A stretch of 42,518 bases of DNA from Cryomorphaceae bacterium (GTDB lineage: Bacteria > Bacteroidota > Bacteroidia > Flavobacteriales > Schleiferiaceae). The position numbers and the translations under genes are program-made. The stretch lies in the NCBI GenBank assembly GCA_020832345.1, contig JAFIEY010000044.1:1-42518 (forward strand), given 5' to 3'. The notes beneath the pieces were generated by a model. It saw nothing but the letters and a program-made list of their open reading frames with translations. It searched no databases and had not been told where the DNA came from. Shown here in pieces: positions 33,720 through 42,518 of this stretch; position 1 is the first letter of the stretch, and every line of letters begins with the position of its first letter.

Positions 33720-36700
33720 ATGACGCCTACATCTATTCAAAAGTTCTTTTTGACCGGGATATTCTTTTTCTTGATGAATAACAATCTGTTAGCCCAATGT
33801 TTGTTTGCAGATTCTGTTCAAGGTGGCTCTTTATCTGCCATCAATACGCAGCCTCTGGATTTACACACTTGTATGCCTGCCGGCCAATTTTCCTCTTTGC
33901 AAATTACAGCCCCTGGCATGTATTATTTTTCGGCCAATATTCCCACAGATTATATAACGGTGACTGATATGAACAACTCCGTTATTCATTACGGACGGTC
34001 GCCTTTGGCCGTGCCTATAACAGCAGCCGGAGCTTATCGAATGCATTTGTCGGCCAACAGACAATGCCAAATAGATTCAACCTGTCGCCTGGTGCGGGGA
34101 GAATATCTTGGTACATTGACGGATTCCTCAAAAATAGCACAAATTGGATTTGGAACTCCGGCCACCAACTCTGTTGCATTTGTGCCTACATACCGGGTAA
34201 ATGCGTCACATATTGTTAGATATAATCGGGGATTTACGGTTTTTACGCAACATGAATTGCAGGTGGCAGGTATTTCCCATGGCGCGGAAATCACAGAATT
34301 ATTTTTTGAAAAAACGCCCACAGGAGGAACCATACCGGGAAAGGATTACGCCATTCGCTTATGGATGCGCCATGGAAATATGTCTTTACCCCTAGGGACG
34401 AATTCCTGGGCAAATTTATTGGCTAATTCAACCCAGGTAATGAATGCAAGCAGTTGGAACATTACCGAAACCGACCGCTGGGTTCGATATTCACTAGACA
34501 CACCCTTCCTTTATCAAGGCGGTAATTTAGAAATGGCTTTTGAAAATGAAATAAGTGGCGCGGCACCTTTTATGACTGGGGCTCTGCAATGGGTTCATGA
34601 TACTATTTATGGAACGGATTACGTCATTGGCAGCATTAGTACTTCAAATACGTTTAATGATAATCTAGGTAGTGCCATTTCCTTTACCCAAAGACCCAAT
34701 ACCAGATTTCAATATGTAAACACCAAGGAAACGGATGCGGCTTTATTGGGTTTTGTTTCGCCCGGATCAACCTGCGCCTCACAAGCTGAAGTCATCGTTT
34801 CATTGGGAAATACAGGATCACAACCTATTGATAGTGTTTTTGTTTCCTGGACACTAAACGGTAATCCCCAATCCGGAACTGCTTATTTGGGCTTTCTGGG
34901 TGTGGGGGATACGGCCCATTTACATTTAGGTTCATTTCCCGTAGTCTCCGGGGCGCCATACGATATTGTAGCATTTATTACGGGCGTGGGCGCCGGAGTG
35001 GACACCACCTTTAGCAACGATACCATTCAGCTTAATGGATTTACTTCCGCCATGTCCGGAATCTACACCATAAATCCTTTGCTCCCGGCATCTCCTTCAA
35101 ACTTTCAAAGTATCGATAGCGCCATAAACACTTTGGTTGCCCATGGTGTTTGCGGTCCAACCATTTTGCATATTGCGCCCGGACAGTACAATCAGCAAGT
35201 TGTTGTCCCCGATATTTCCGGAGCCTCGAGCATCAACACCATAACTTTTAAGGGCGCAGGACAATCGAGTGTTATATGGTTTACACCCACAATCACCGAT
35301 CAAAGACATGTGATTCGATTGGATGGCGCTTCGCATATTATTCTGGATAGCCTCACCATAAAGACAGATACCCTCGCTACTTTCGGTTGGGCGGTTCACC
35401 TGACCAATGGTGCGCATGATATCGTTGTCAAACAATGTACCCTAGATGTTCGATATCATATCGCTAATATAAATTTTAGAGGGGTAGTGGTCAACGGGAA
35501 TGGTCAGTTTACTGGTACCGGAGCATCGGGTTTTAAAAACCTTTGGTTTGAGGATAATTATTTTTTGGGCGGATTTGGGGTTCAGGTTTCTGGCCTTTCC
35601 GTTGGTACTGATGGGCCTGCCGACAATTTGACTTTTCAGAATAATATTTTTAGCGATTTGAAGGCAAGTGGGATTCAAATTTCTCAAGCTAGAAATGTTT
35701 TGATCAAAGGGAATATAATGAGTGCCCCAAACGGGATGGCTAGTTCAGGTAATGGCATCAATTTAATACAAACCTTACAATACCAGATAATTGGAAACGA
35801 GATTTACGAGTTTGGCCAAACTGGGATAAACATTGGTCAGCACCCTGCCGGTGTACCCCCTCAAAATGCGCTTATTGCCAATAATGCCATCTCAGGAATT
35901 CGCGGTACAGGTACGATTGCAGGAGGGATTTTGATATTTGGCGCTTCCGCCTCATACATAGATATTGTTCACAATAGTGTTTTGATAGAAACGGGAACAG
36001 GAGCAGCTTTGCGCGTAAATTCGACCGCCTCACAAAGTATTAGAATTTTGAACAATTCCTTTGTTCATACAGGTGGCGGACATGCCATGCATATCAATAA
36101 CACAGTTTCTGTTTTGTCATGTGACCACAATCTTTACTTTACCGGAAACACACCATTTGTGTTTTACAATGGATCCAATAGAACCACTTTGGCCGCTTTA
36201 CAAAGTGTAAACACACCTTTTGGAAACGATATCAATTCTATCTCCGGTAATCCACTCTATTTAAGCAACACATTTTTATATCCACAAAATCCAGTTATGA
36301 GTAACGCGGCAATGGTGTTTCCCGGTGTAGATGTTGATATTACCGAGACCACCCGCGCCAACCCACCGGATATTGGCGCTTATGAATTTGCGCCTATATC
36401 CGGAGACATACAATTGATGGCAGGTGGCAGGGTCGATCATATTTGCTATACTTCCTCAGACTCCCTATTTGCCACTTTGGTAAATATTACCGGATTACCT
36501 TTAAACCTTGTCACCAATCCTATATCGGTACATTGGAATATTACAGGTCCGGTCAACGCAAACGGCACTCTCGTTTTTAGTTCCGGAACTTTTGCTGTGG
36601 AAGATACCCTTACGGCCTTTTTTGTCGGGGTTGACTTTTCCGTATTGGGAGACTACACTTTGGATATGTATATCGATAGCAATGCCTTTAATAATGCAAC

Positions 36701-38792
36701 TTCCAACGATACCCTAAATTCAATTTTAATAAAAACTTTCCCAGATCTTTGGGTTCAACCAAAAACCATTTATATTGATAACCCTGTGGACACGGCCATG
36801 ATTTCAGCCAACTCCAGATTTTTTCCAGTTCCCCAAATTTATATTTCAGAAATAGTGCAACAGCGGAGTAGTGCCAATGGTTTTCCCGTTGGAGGGTGGC
36901 CATCCTATTTATTGGCCAATAACTATATCGAAATTACCGGTCCTCCAAATGCAGATATTTCCGGAATTTTATTGGAACAGTGGAATGCCGTTGAAATGTT
37001 GGGATCATATAGATTTCCCAGGGGCACTATTTTAAGTCCTGAAGGAACTGCGATAATTGCTGTAGGAGGAGTGAATTTTAGTGTTGAGCAAACGGATAAA
37101 TACTATTACCACGGCAACGGAGATTTTGCTTTTTTATTTACCGGTGGTGCAGTGTCCGGTCGAATTCTAAAAGCGCCAAACGATTCCATTATAGATGCAG
37201 TATGGTATGGAATGCTCAACTTTCCCGCAGCAGCCGGGGTTTCATCTGCTGATTGGTCGGGTACCATTCCATCAACTTTTAATGTTGGGGTAAAATTAGA
37301 CGGATCTTATACCAAGACCGCTTTGAATTGGTCGGAAATGAGTGCGACAAATCCGGCTACTCCAAATATACTCAATGTGGGAATTGTAAATCCTCCACAA
37401 TACCCTGCCTTACCCACGCTTACATGGTTACTCGACGGGGCCTTTCACGACGATCATCCGGTAACTCATGTCGGGCCATTTTCAGCGCCTGGAACGTATT
37501 TGGCAACCGTTTCTATTCCTACACCCTGTGGAGTTAGGTACGACACCGTCACCATTATTGTGGACTTCTTGTATTGCGAAGCGCCGGATAGCATTTTGGT
37601 GATTCCGGCTTGTTCTACCGCAACAGTTTCCTGGATCAGTGCGGGTAATGCCTATGATCACGATGTGGAATATGGCCCTGCGGGTTTTGTGCCGGGTAGT
37701 GGAACGCGAATAACAAATGTAACTTCACCTACGGTTTTGACCGGACTTTCACCGGGTCAGGTTTATGATGTGTATGTTACTGATCATTGCGAAGGTTATT
37801 TTGCGGCGATTTTGCACTACGACAGCACGTATGCGCCGGCCATACAGAGTTTTAGAAATGTCAATGCCGATACGAGCACCCTGAGCAGTTGCGCGGGAAC
37901 ATTGTCGGTAAATATTCCCATGGGTGCAACCATTGACAGTGTTTCTTTGGAATATAGCATTACAGCCGGAACAGGGATGTACATTAGTGGATCTTTATCA
38001 TATTTAAGATGTGTAAGTTCCGGAGGAAATGCTGAGCCGCAGATTTATTGGGGGTCGCCGACCAATCACCCCGGTACGGGAATTTATAAGCGGTCTGGAC
38101 TGAACATTGCCAATAACGTTTCCGGTGGCGGGTTGATAGATTTTGAATTACATAACTTCAGGAATGAATTTAGTTCCGGTTGCATTTCCGGGGCAAGTGA
38201 TGTAGATCCTAATAGTTTTTCGGTGACCATATTCACCACAGACACCGTTTATCACGCAGACTCGATTACTGCAGCCCCGGTTTCTTTCACCACTGACGAT
38301 TTTCCCAATGCGGGGATTCCGACCTTTCAACACAACGGTTCGGGTGGGTATTCATTTCAAACCACACAATATCAAGGTTCAATTCGTTGGAACTTCGGAG
38401 ATGGAAATAATGGTATTGGCGATAGTGTTTTTCATCAATATCAAGTGGAAGGAAACTATACGGTTATAATAATTGCCGAAAACAGTTGTGGTTCGGATAC
38501 GGCAATTCTTCCCATTGCCTATGTATCCGTTGAATCTTATAATTTTGATAATATATCCGTATTCCCGAATCCCTCTATAGGTGTTATAACAATAGAGTCT
38601 CTGCCAACAATGGTTGGAGAAATCACCTTTCAGTTGAACGATGTTCAGGGACGAACAGTGTTTACGAAGATTTATTCTGAGCTGATGGATAGGGTAGAAA
38701 TCAATATTGAGTCATTGCGTGCCGGTACATACTTTCTAAAAATCTCCAACAACGCCGGACAAAGTATAAGGCCGATAATATTAATAAGGTAA
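33720..38792 (+). CDS. giant modular secreted protein 3, T9SS type A substrate
   Basis: 1690 aa; short signal peptide ending MNNNLLAQ (residue 26). Module order as in protein 1: N-terminal beta domain 27-125 (LHTCMPAGQFSSLQITAPG), second beta domain 130-340 (FEKTPTGGTIPGKDYAIRLW) closest to that of protein 4, CARDB-like 340-445, beta-helix 445-895, second CARDB-like 895-1010, divergent lamin-tail-like domain 1035-1230 (YISEIVQQ, NNYIEITGPPNADISG), Ig/FN3-like 1235-1360, extra module 1390-1505 (CAGTLSVNIPMGA), PKD 1535-1605 (WNFGDGNNGIGD), type A C-terminal domain to the end (VFPNPSIGVITI, RPIILIR). It is the most diverged of the four. Repeat copy G starts 5 bp after the stop. Confidence 0.88.
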   Translation: MTPTSIQKFFLTGIFFFLMNNNLLAQCLFADSVQGGSLSAINTQPLDLHTCMPAGQFSSLQITAPGMYYFSANIPTDYITVTDMNNSVIHYGRSPLAVPITAAGAYRMHLSANRQCQIDSTCRLVRGEYLGTLTDSSKIAQIGFGTPATNSVAFVPTYRVNASHIVRYNRGFTVFTQHELQVAGISHGAEITELFFEKTPTGGTIPGKDYAIRLWMRHGNMSLPLGTNSWANLLANSTQVMNASSWNITETDRWVRYSLDTPFLYQGGNLEMAFENEISGAAPFMTGALQWVHDTIYGTDYVIGSISTSNTFNDNLGSAISFTQRPNTRFQYVNTKETDAALLGFVSPGSTCASQAEVIVSLGNTGSQPIDSVFVSWTLNGNPQSGTAYLGFLGVGDTAHLHLGSFPVVSGAPYDIVAFITGVGAGVDTTFSNDTIQLNGFTSAMSGIYTINPLLPASPSNFQSIDSAINTLVAHGVCGPTILHIAPGQYNQQVVVPDISGASSINTITFKGAGQSSVIWFTPTITDQRHVIRLDGASHIILDSLTIKTDTLATFGWAVHLTNGAHDIVVKQCTLDVRYHIANINFRGVVVNGNGQFTGTGASGFKNLWFEDNYFLGGFGVQVSGLSVGTDGPADNLTFQNNIFSDLKASGIQISQARNVLIKGNIMSAPNGMASSGNGINLIQTLQYQIIGNEIYEFGQTGINIGQHPAGVPPQNALIANNAISGIRGTGTIAGGILIFGASASYIDIVHNSVLIETGTGAALRVNSTASQSIRILNNSFVHTGGGHAMHINNTVSVLSCDHNLYFTGNTPFVFYNGSNRTTLAALQSVNTPFGNDINSISGNPLYLSNTFLYPQNPVMSNAAMVFPGVDVDITETTRANPPDIGAYEFAPISGDIQLMAGGRVDHICYTSSDSLFATLVNITGLPLNLVTNPISVHWNITGPVNANGTLVFSSGTFAVEDTLTAFFVGVDFSVLGDYTLDMYIDSNAFNNATSNDTLNSILIKTFPDLWVQPKTIYIDNPVDTAMISANSRFFPVPQIYISEIVQQRSSANGFPVGGWPSYLLANNYIEITGPPNADISGILLEQWNAVEMLGSYRFPRGTILSPEGTAIIAVGGVNFSVEQTDKYYYHGNGDFAFLFTGGAVSGRILKAPNDSIIDAVWYGMLNFPAAAGVSSADWSGTIPSTFNVGVKLDGSYTKTALNWSEMSATNPATPNILNVGIVNPPQYPALPTLTWLLDGAFHDDHPVTHVGPFSAPGTYLATVSIPTPCGVRYDTVTIIVDFLYCEAPDSILVIPACSTATVSWISAGNAYDHDVEYGPAGFVPGSGTRITNVTSPTVLTGLSPGQVYDVYVTDHCEGYFAAILHYDSTYAPAIQSFRNVNADTSTLSSCAGTLSVNIPMGATIDSVSLEYSITAGTGMYISGSLSYLRCVSSGGNAEPQIYWGSPTNHPGTGIYKRSGLNIANNVSGGGLIDFELHNFRNEFSSGCISGASDVDPNSFSVTIFTTDTVYHADSITAAPVSFTTDDFPNAGIPTFQHNGSGGYSFQTTQYQGSIRWNFGDGNNGIGDSVFHQYQVEGNYTVIIIAENSCGSDTAILPIAYVSVESYNFDNISVFPNPSIGVITIESLPTMVGEITFQLNDVQGRTVFTKIYSELMDRVEINIESLRAGTYFLKISNNAGQSIRPIILIR

Positions 38793-38797
38793 TGGGT

Positions 38798-38921
38798 GAG
38801 TCTGCTCCAAAAAGTTACTTTCTGCCAAAATCTTCCTTGTCGGTTGACGAACAGATAGCTATCTTCTGTTCAAAAAAATTCCCTCGATTTTGGTTGAAAT
38901 CATCCTTTTTGGAGTGGATTC
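38798..38921 (+). repeat. MITE-like palindromic repeat, copy G (slightly deleted)
   Basis: 124-bp forward copy from GAGTCTGCTCCAAAAAG to GGAGTGGATTC, with about 18 bp missing in the central palindrome region. Flanks AATGGGT and AATGATT agree at five of seven positions, only suggestive. It directly follows the stop of giant gene 3, where no other terminator is visible, so its palindrome could form the 3' end of that mRNA. Confidence 0.88.
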
Positions 38922-39390
38922 AATGATTAAAAAGCATCAACACATAAACCTCGTTACATACTATTTCTACATAAATTAGCTTTTACTAGATTTATTTTTG
39001 TAAAAAACAAAAGGTTAAACTATTTTACGCTTACATTTTGATATGATGTTTATTAGCTTCAAATAAGCTTTGTGTTGGGTTATTTTTTTAATTAATTCTT
39101 ACATTTAATAATATGCGCAACAGTTGGTTTTGTCACCCAACATCCAAAATATACGATTTAAAAATTAATTTATTGTTTTAATAATACGCATCATTTACGG
39201 TTTACGTATGATTCTATTATATGATATTATTTTATTGTTAAATTATTAAAAACAGTGTATTTTATAATATTTATAAAACTTATTGGATATTGAATCTAAT
39301 TGGATTTAATTGATTATTTTTTTTGTAAACGTTATTAAAAGATGATGAAGTAAACTATATTTACGAATCGACAATTTAAAAAAACTAGTT
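38922..39390. other. AT-rich intergenic region before giant gene 4
   Basis: About 470 bp of very AT-rich DNA with runs such as TTATTGTTTTAATAATACG and several short inverted repeats. I see no gene, RNA or terminator other than the -7-like box near its right end. Confidence 0.5.
39356..39363 (+). promoter_or_regulatory. putative -7 box (TATATTTA) of giant gene 4
   Basis: In the string TAAACTATATTTACG, 27 bases before the ATG; same ACTATATTT core as giant genes 1 and 2. No TTTG at the ideal distance. Confidence 0.4.
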
Positions 39391-42300
39391 ATGATGAAAG
39401 TTTACAAAAAAGTAAAACATCCATTAAGGTTATTTAACGGATGGATTATCGCTTCAGCGATTTTGATTTTAGGTTTGACGAGTACGTCAATATCCGCTCA
39501 GTGTATTCGAACCGCTTCATGGGGGGCGCTTACGGTGTCAGACCAAACAACAACGGTTACGAATATTAACACTTGTATTTTTACGGATGAATATTCAAAT
39601 ATTACAGTAAATGACCCGGGTCAGTATGAGTTTGCTATTACAGGTGCAGCAACATACCTTACCGTTACAGACGCGAGTAATACCGTAATCGATCACGGCC
39701 CCAGTCCCTTAACTGTAAGTATTGTCACCACGGGCGCATACCGTTTACATTATGCTGAGGATGCGACTTATGCATCGGCTTCAACCTGCCGCACGTCCAC
39801 CGCTCAATATATAGGGCCTTTGGGTGGCGGAACAATTTCTGTGCAGGTTGGCTTTGGTACGACGATTTCAGGTATTACCCAATATGTGCCAGCTTATCGG
39901 TTTAGTGCCGCCTCTGGAAATAGATATAACAGGGCATTTGCCATTTATGAGGAGGCGGAATTGATTTCAGCGGGTCTTACACCTGGTGCAACTATTTCCA
40001 GCATGTCGTTTAATAAGGATGTTGGTGGAACAACAGCAGGAAATGATTTGGAAATGAAGATATGGATTCGCACTGGAACTCTTTCAGCTCCATTATCCGC
40101 AACACCTTGGGCAACCCTTACTGCGGGTTCTACTTTAGTATTGGATGCTAATAATATTACCTTTACGAATACCGACGATTGGGTGGAATTTGAATTTGAC
40201 ACGCCGTTTAATTATACTGGAGGCACACTTGAAGTCGCATTCGAGAATGAATTAAATGGCACCTCCCCTTACGGTACGGATGCGTGGAAATGGATTTATG
40301 ACCCGACTTTGAGCTATTTTCATTGTTTGGGTAATGTTTCTACCTTGAGTACTTTTTCAACGGCCAATTTAAATACCAGTGCCTCATATACTTTTAGACC
40401 AAATACACGTTTTGAAATTACCGCACCTACAGGTACTGATTTAGCGCTTTCGGAATTTATCGAACCGCTAGCTTCCTGCCCCGGCTCCACGGATGTTATT
40501 GTCGCCATTCTCAACGCCGGTAGTGAAGACGTGGATACTGCCACTATTGGTTGGACACTTAATGGCGTTGCGCAAACTTCGGTTACTTGGACTGGTAATA
40601 TAGGCACTGGCGATACAGCTCACGTCAATCTCGGAAGTTTTGCTTCTGTTGCCAGCACGCTTTACAATATTGAAGCTTATATACAAAATGTTGGGCCGGG
40701 TTTAGATACCAACACTTCTAACGATTCCATTGCTATGCCATATCAGCCAGCCTTGGATGGAAACTTTACCATTGATCCCAACATTGCAGCTTCGGGAACT
40801 AATTTCCAAACTTTTGAAGATGCGGTAGATGCGCTCAACACATTTGGTGTATGCGGGCCGGTTGTGTTTGAAGCTGTAGCCGATACCTTTAATGAGCAAG
40901 TTATTTTAGGTGAAGTTGCTGGAGGTTCAGCAACCAATACCATTACATTTAAAGGTGCAGGCGCGAACAATACAGTGTTGACCTTTGCTCAAAATCTTAG
41001 TGATGATAGATATACTTGGCGATTTGATGGTTCATCTTATGTGATCATTGATAGTATGAGCATCGTTGCTCAAGAAAGTGGAATCTACGGATGGACGATG
41101 CACCTCACAAATGGTGCGCACGATATTACAGTGAAAAATTGTAGTATTGTTACACATGCTTCAAGTACATCCACATTTTTTAATGGTGTAATTGCTTCCG
41201 GAACAAATACCGGTTATACTGCAACATCTGGCGGATTTTCAAATTATGTGTTTGATAATAATGTGTTTATAGGTGGGTACAACGCCATTCGATTAAATGG
41301 TTTGGCTGCTGATAGGGTTTCTAATTTACAGTTTACCAACAACAGATTAGAGGATATTCGATGGGCAGGTTTGTATATTACGCAAGGGGAAGACATCACG
41401 GTTGATGGAAATTATTTTATTGGTCAAACAGGCATTACCACAGGAGGAGGTATTTACTTACTCAACATAAATGGGTATGAAATTACCAATAATGAAGTTT
41501 ACGACCAAGGTCAATACGGAATTTATTTGTCAAACTGTGCGGGAACTTCTGCAGATAGAGCCTTGGTAGCTAATAATGCAGTTTCCGGTATTGGAAATAC
41601 AGGAACGCTGGGTTCTTCAATTCGGCTTTTGGGGAGTTCTCACTTTGTGGATATTATAAATAACAGTTGTTTGATAAGCTCTGGTCCCGGAAGAACGTTT
41701 CAAATATCTGTCGTTACACCCAACAACCTTAGATTGTTAAACAATACATTCGTACATACAGAGTCCACGGGATATGCTATGTACATCAACAATGGTAGTA
41801 TCTTTGATCAAATCGACTACAACAACTACTTCAGTCCGGGATCAAACTTTGTGTATTACGGTGCTAATCGTGCGGATCTCGCCGCGCTTCAGGCAGTTGG
41901 CACACCAACAGGTAACGATGCCAATTCTGTGGAGGCAGATCCATTGTACGTGGCCGATAACTTTTTGATGCCACTTAGTGGGGCATTAAGTGGTGCAGGA
42001 ACAGCGTTTGCCAGTGTTAATACCGACATTACTGGAGCAACCCGCGCCACACCACCGGATATTGGTGCGTATGAGTTTGTGCCGGTTAATGCTGATGTAG
42101 CTCTATTAGATGCTCGTCTAATTGACGGTGAATGTCTTTCTTCCAACGATACCATTGAAGTGAGCATTGTAAATACCCTTGGCTCAACAATCAACTTCGC
42201 TACGGATTCGATTGTTGCCACTTGGGATGTAGTTGGCCCTAATAATTCCAACGGAACAGTGGTCTTTAACAGTGGAACCCTTGCAGAAGGCGATACTGCC

Positions 42301-42518
42301 ACAGCTATTTCACTTGGTGTTGACTTATCCGTACCCGGAATTTACACTTTTAATGTGTATATTGATACCAATGCAATAAATGAAAGTGCGGTAAATGACA
42401 CGCTCTCGGGAATGATGCATGAGCGCCGTCCAGTTTTTACCGTTTCTCCGTCATCTGTGACAGTTTCCAATAACCAAGATTCGGTAGAAGTTTCTGCCCG
42501 CTCTCCATTTATGCCGGG
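39391..42518 (+). CDS. giant modular secreted protein 4, partial (3' end beyond window)
   Basis: An open frame from ATG 39391 to the last base, at least 1042 aa, with no stop. Signal peptide ends TSTSISAQ (residue 37). The N-terminal domain 38-145 (CIRTASWGALTVSDQTTT) is very close to protein 1, also at the DNA level. The second beta domain 150-345 is closest to protein 3. The CARDB-like domain 349-455, beta-helix 455-890 (FNEQVILGEVAGGSATNT) and second CARDB-like domain 893-1010 are closest to protein 2. The frame ends just as the lamin-tail-like domain should begin (SVEVSARSPFMPG). By homology, about 400-650 more residues ending in a T9SS type A signal are expected. Confidence 0.88.
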   Translation, partial: MMKVYKKVKHPLRLFNGWIIASAILILGLTSTSISAQCIRTASWGALTVSDQTTTVTNINTCIFTDEYSNITVNDPGQYEFAITGAATYLTVTDASNTVIDHGPSPLTVSIVTTGAYRLHYAEDATYASASTCRTSTAQYIGPLGGGTISVQVGFGTTISGITQYVPAYRFSAASGNRYNRAFAIYEEAELISAGLTPGATISSMSFNKDVGGTTAGNDLEMKIWIRTGTLSAPLSATPWATLTAGSTLVLDANNITFTNTDDWVEFEFDTPFNYTGGTLEVAFENELNGTSPYGTDAWKWIYDPTLSYFHCLGNVSTLSTFSTANLNTSASYTFRPNTRFEITAPTGTDLALSEFIEPLASCPGSTDVIVAILNAGSEDVDTATIGWTLNGVAQTSVTWTGNIGTGDTAHVNLGSFASVASTLYNIEAYIQNVGPGLDTNTSNDSIAMPYQPALDGNFTIDPNIAASGTNFQTFEDAVDALNTFGVCGPVVFEAVADTFNEQVILGEVAGGSATNTITFKGAGANNTVLTFAQNLSDDRYTWRFDGSSYVIIDSMSIVAQESGIYGWTMHLTNGAHDITVKNCSIVTHASSTSTFFNGVIASGTNTGYTATSGGFSNYVFDNNVFIGGYNAIRLNGLAADRVSNLQFTNNRLEDIRWAGLYITQGEDITVDGNYFIGQTGITTGGGIYLLNINGYEITNNEVYDQGQYGIYLSNCAGTSADRALVANNAVSGIGNTGTLGSSIRLLGSSHFVDIINNSCLISSGPGRTFQISVVTPNNLRLLNNTFVHTESTGYAMYINNGSIFDQIDYNNYFSPGSNFVYYGANRADLAALQAVGTPTGNDANSVEADPLYVADNFLMPLSGALSGAGTAFASVNTDITGATRATPPDIGAYEFVPVNADVALLDARLIDGECLSSNDTIEVSIVNTLGSTINFATDSIVATWDVVGPNNSNGTVVFNSGTLAEGDTATAISLGVDLSVPGIYTFNVYIDTNAINESAVNDTLSGMMHERRPVFTVSPSSVTVSNNQDSVEVSARSPFMP

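Noticed and set aside
38922-39390. AT-rich spacer before giant gene 4 as a replication origin
   Set aside because: No DnaA-box cluster, dnaA or parAB gene nearby; low complexity alone is not enough.
25441-42302. Many 60-140-codon minus-strand ORFs inside the giant genes
   Set aside because: They are antisense shadows of the beta-rich repeats (Thr/Ser/Asn/Gly codons) with no starts, motifs or conserved positions between paralogues.

Overview
The window looks like a chromosomal segment of a Bacteroidota member, most likely of the Flavobacteriia/Flavobacteriales. The evidence is the type IX secretion (T9SS) C-terminal signals of both classes, TAnnTTTG-type -7 promoter boxes, a TamA-like lipoprotein, and the gene orders yceD-rpmF-fabH-accB-accC and rpsU-xerC-hpf. 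No tRNA, rRNA, CRISPR array, transposase or phage gene was seen. All calls come from reading the sequence by eye; no database search was possible.

Layout. 1-680: two copies of a palindromic repeat around a small hypothetical ORF. 680-4912: a large secreted protein with seven SBBP propeller repeats and a gliding-motility-type (type B) C-terminus. 4919-5601: a small lipoprotein and a small membrane protein on the minus strand. 5708-9615: a core block with YceD/DUF177, ribosomal protein L32, FabH, AccB and AccC; plsX, often found here, is absent. 9616-12029: a terminator, a repeat, a GC-rich structured element, a secreted transglutaminase-like protein (minus) and an internally deleted repeat. 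12030-15583: a porin and a TamL/Omp85-type lipoprotein that converge and overlap by 4 bp. 15584-16375: a second GC-rich element and another repeat. 16376-21852: a PspC-domain protein missed by length cut-offs, an RmlD-like reductase, an unusual AGCS symporter with Ig-like and lipoyl-like N-terminal domains, a membrane-anchored four-unit helix-hairpin-helix protein and an acyl-CoA dehydrogenase. 21942-23425: ribosomal protein S21, a XerC/D recombinase and hibernation factor HPF.

23770 to the right edge (almost 19 kb) is a tandem array of four giant paralogous secreted proteins (1717, 1406, 1690 and at least 1042 residues). They share one modular plan: signal peptide, variable N-terminal module, CARDB-like domain, right-handed beta-helix, second CARDB-like domain, lamin-tail-like domain, Ig/FN3-like domains, an optional extra module, PKD domain and type A T9SS C-terminal signal. 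The fourth runs off the window. Modules are present, absent or swapped between copies, so the locus looks like a family still growing by duplication and shuffling.

Two families of non-coding elements thread the window. One is a MITE-like repeat of about 142 bp (seven copies) with 17-bp terminal inverted repeats, a nested central palindrome and, at two copies, exact 6-bp target duplications. The other is a pair of GC-rich elements of about 160-210 bp with related ends and unrelated hairpin-forming middles. Together with the mosaic array, these are the main candidates for something undescribed.
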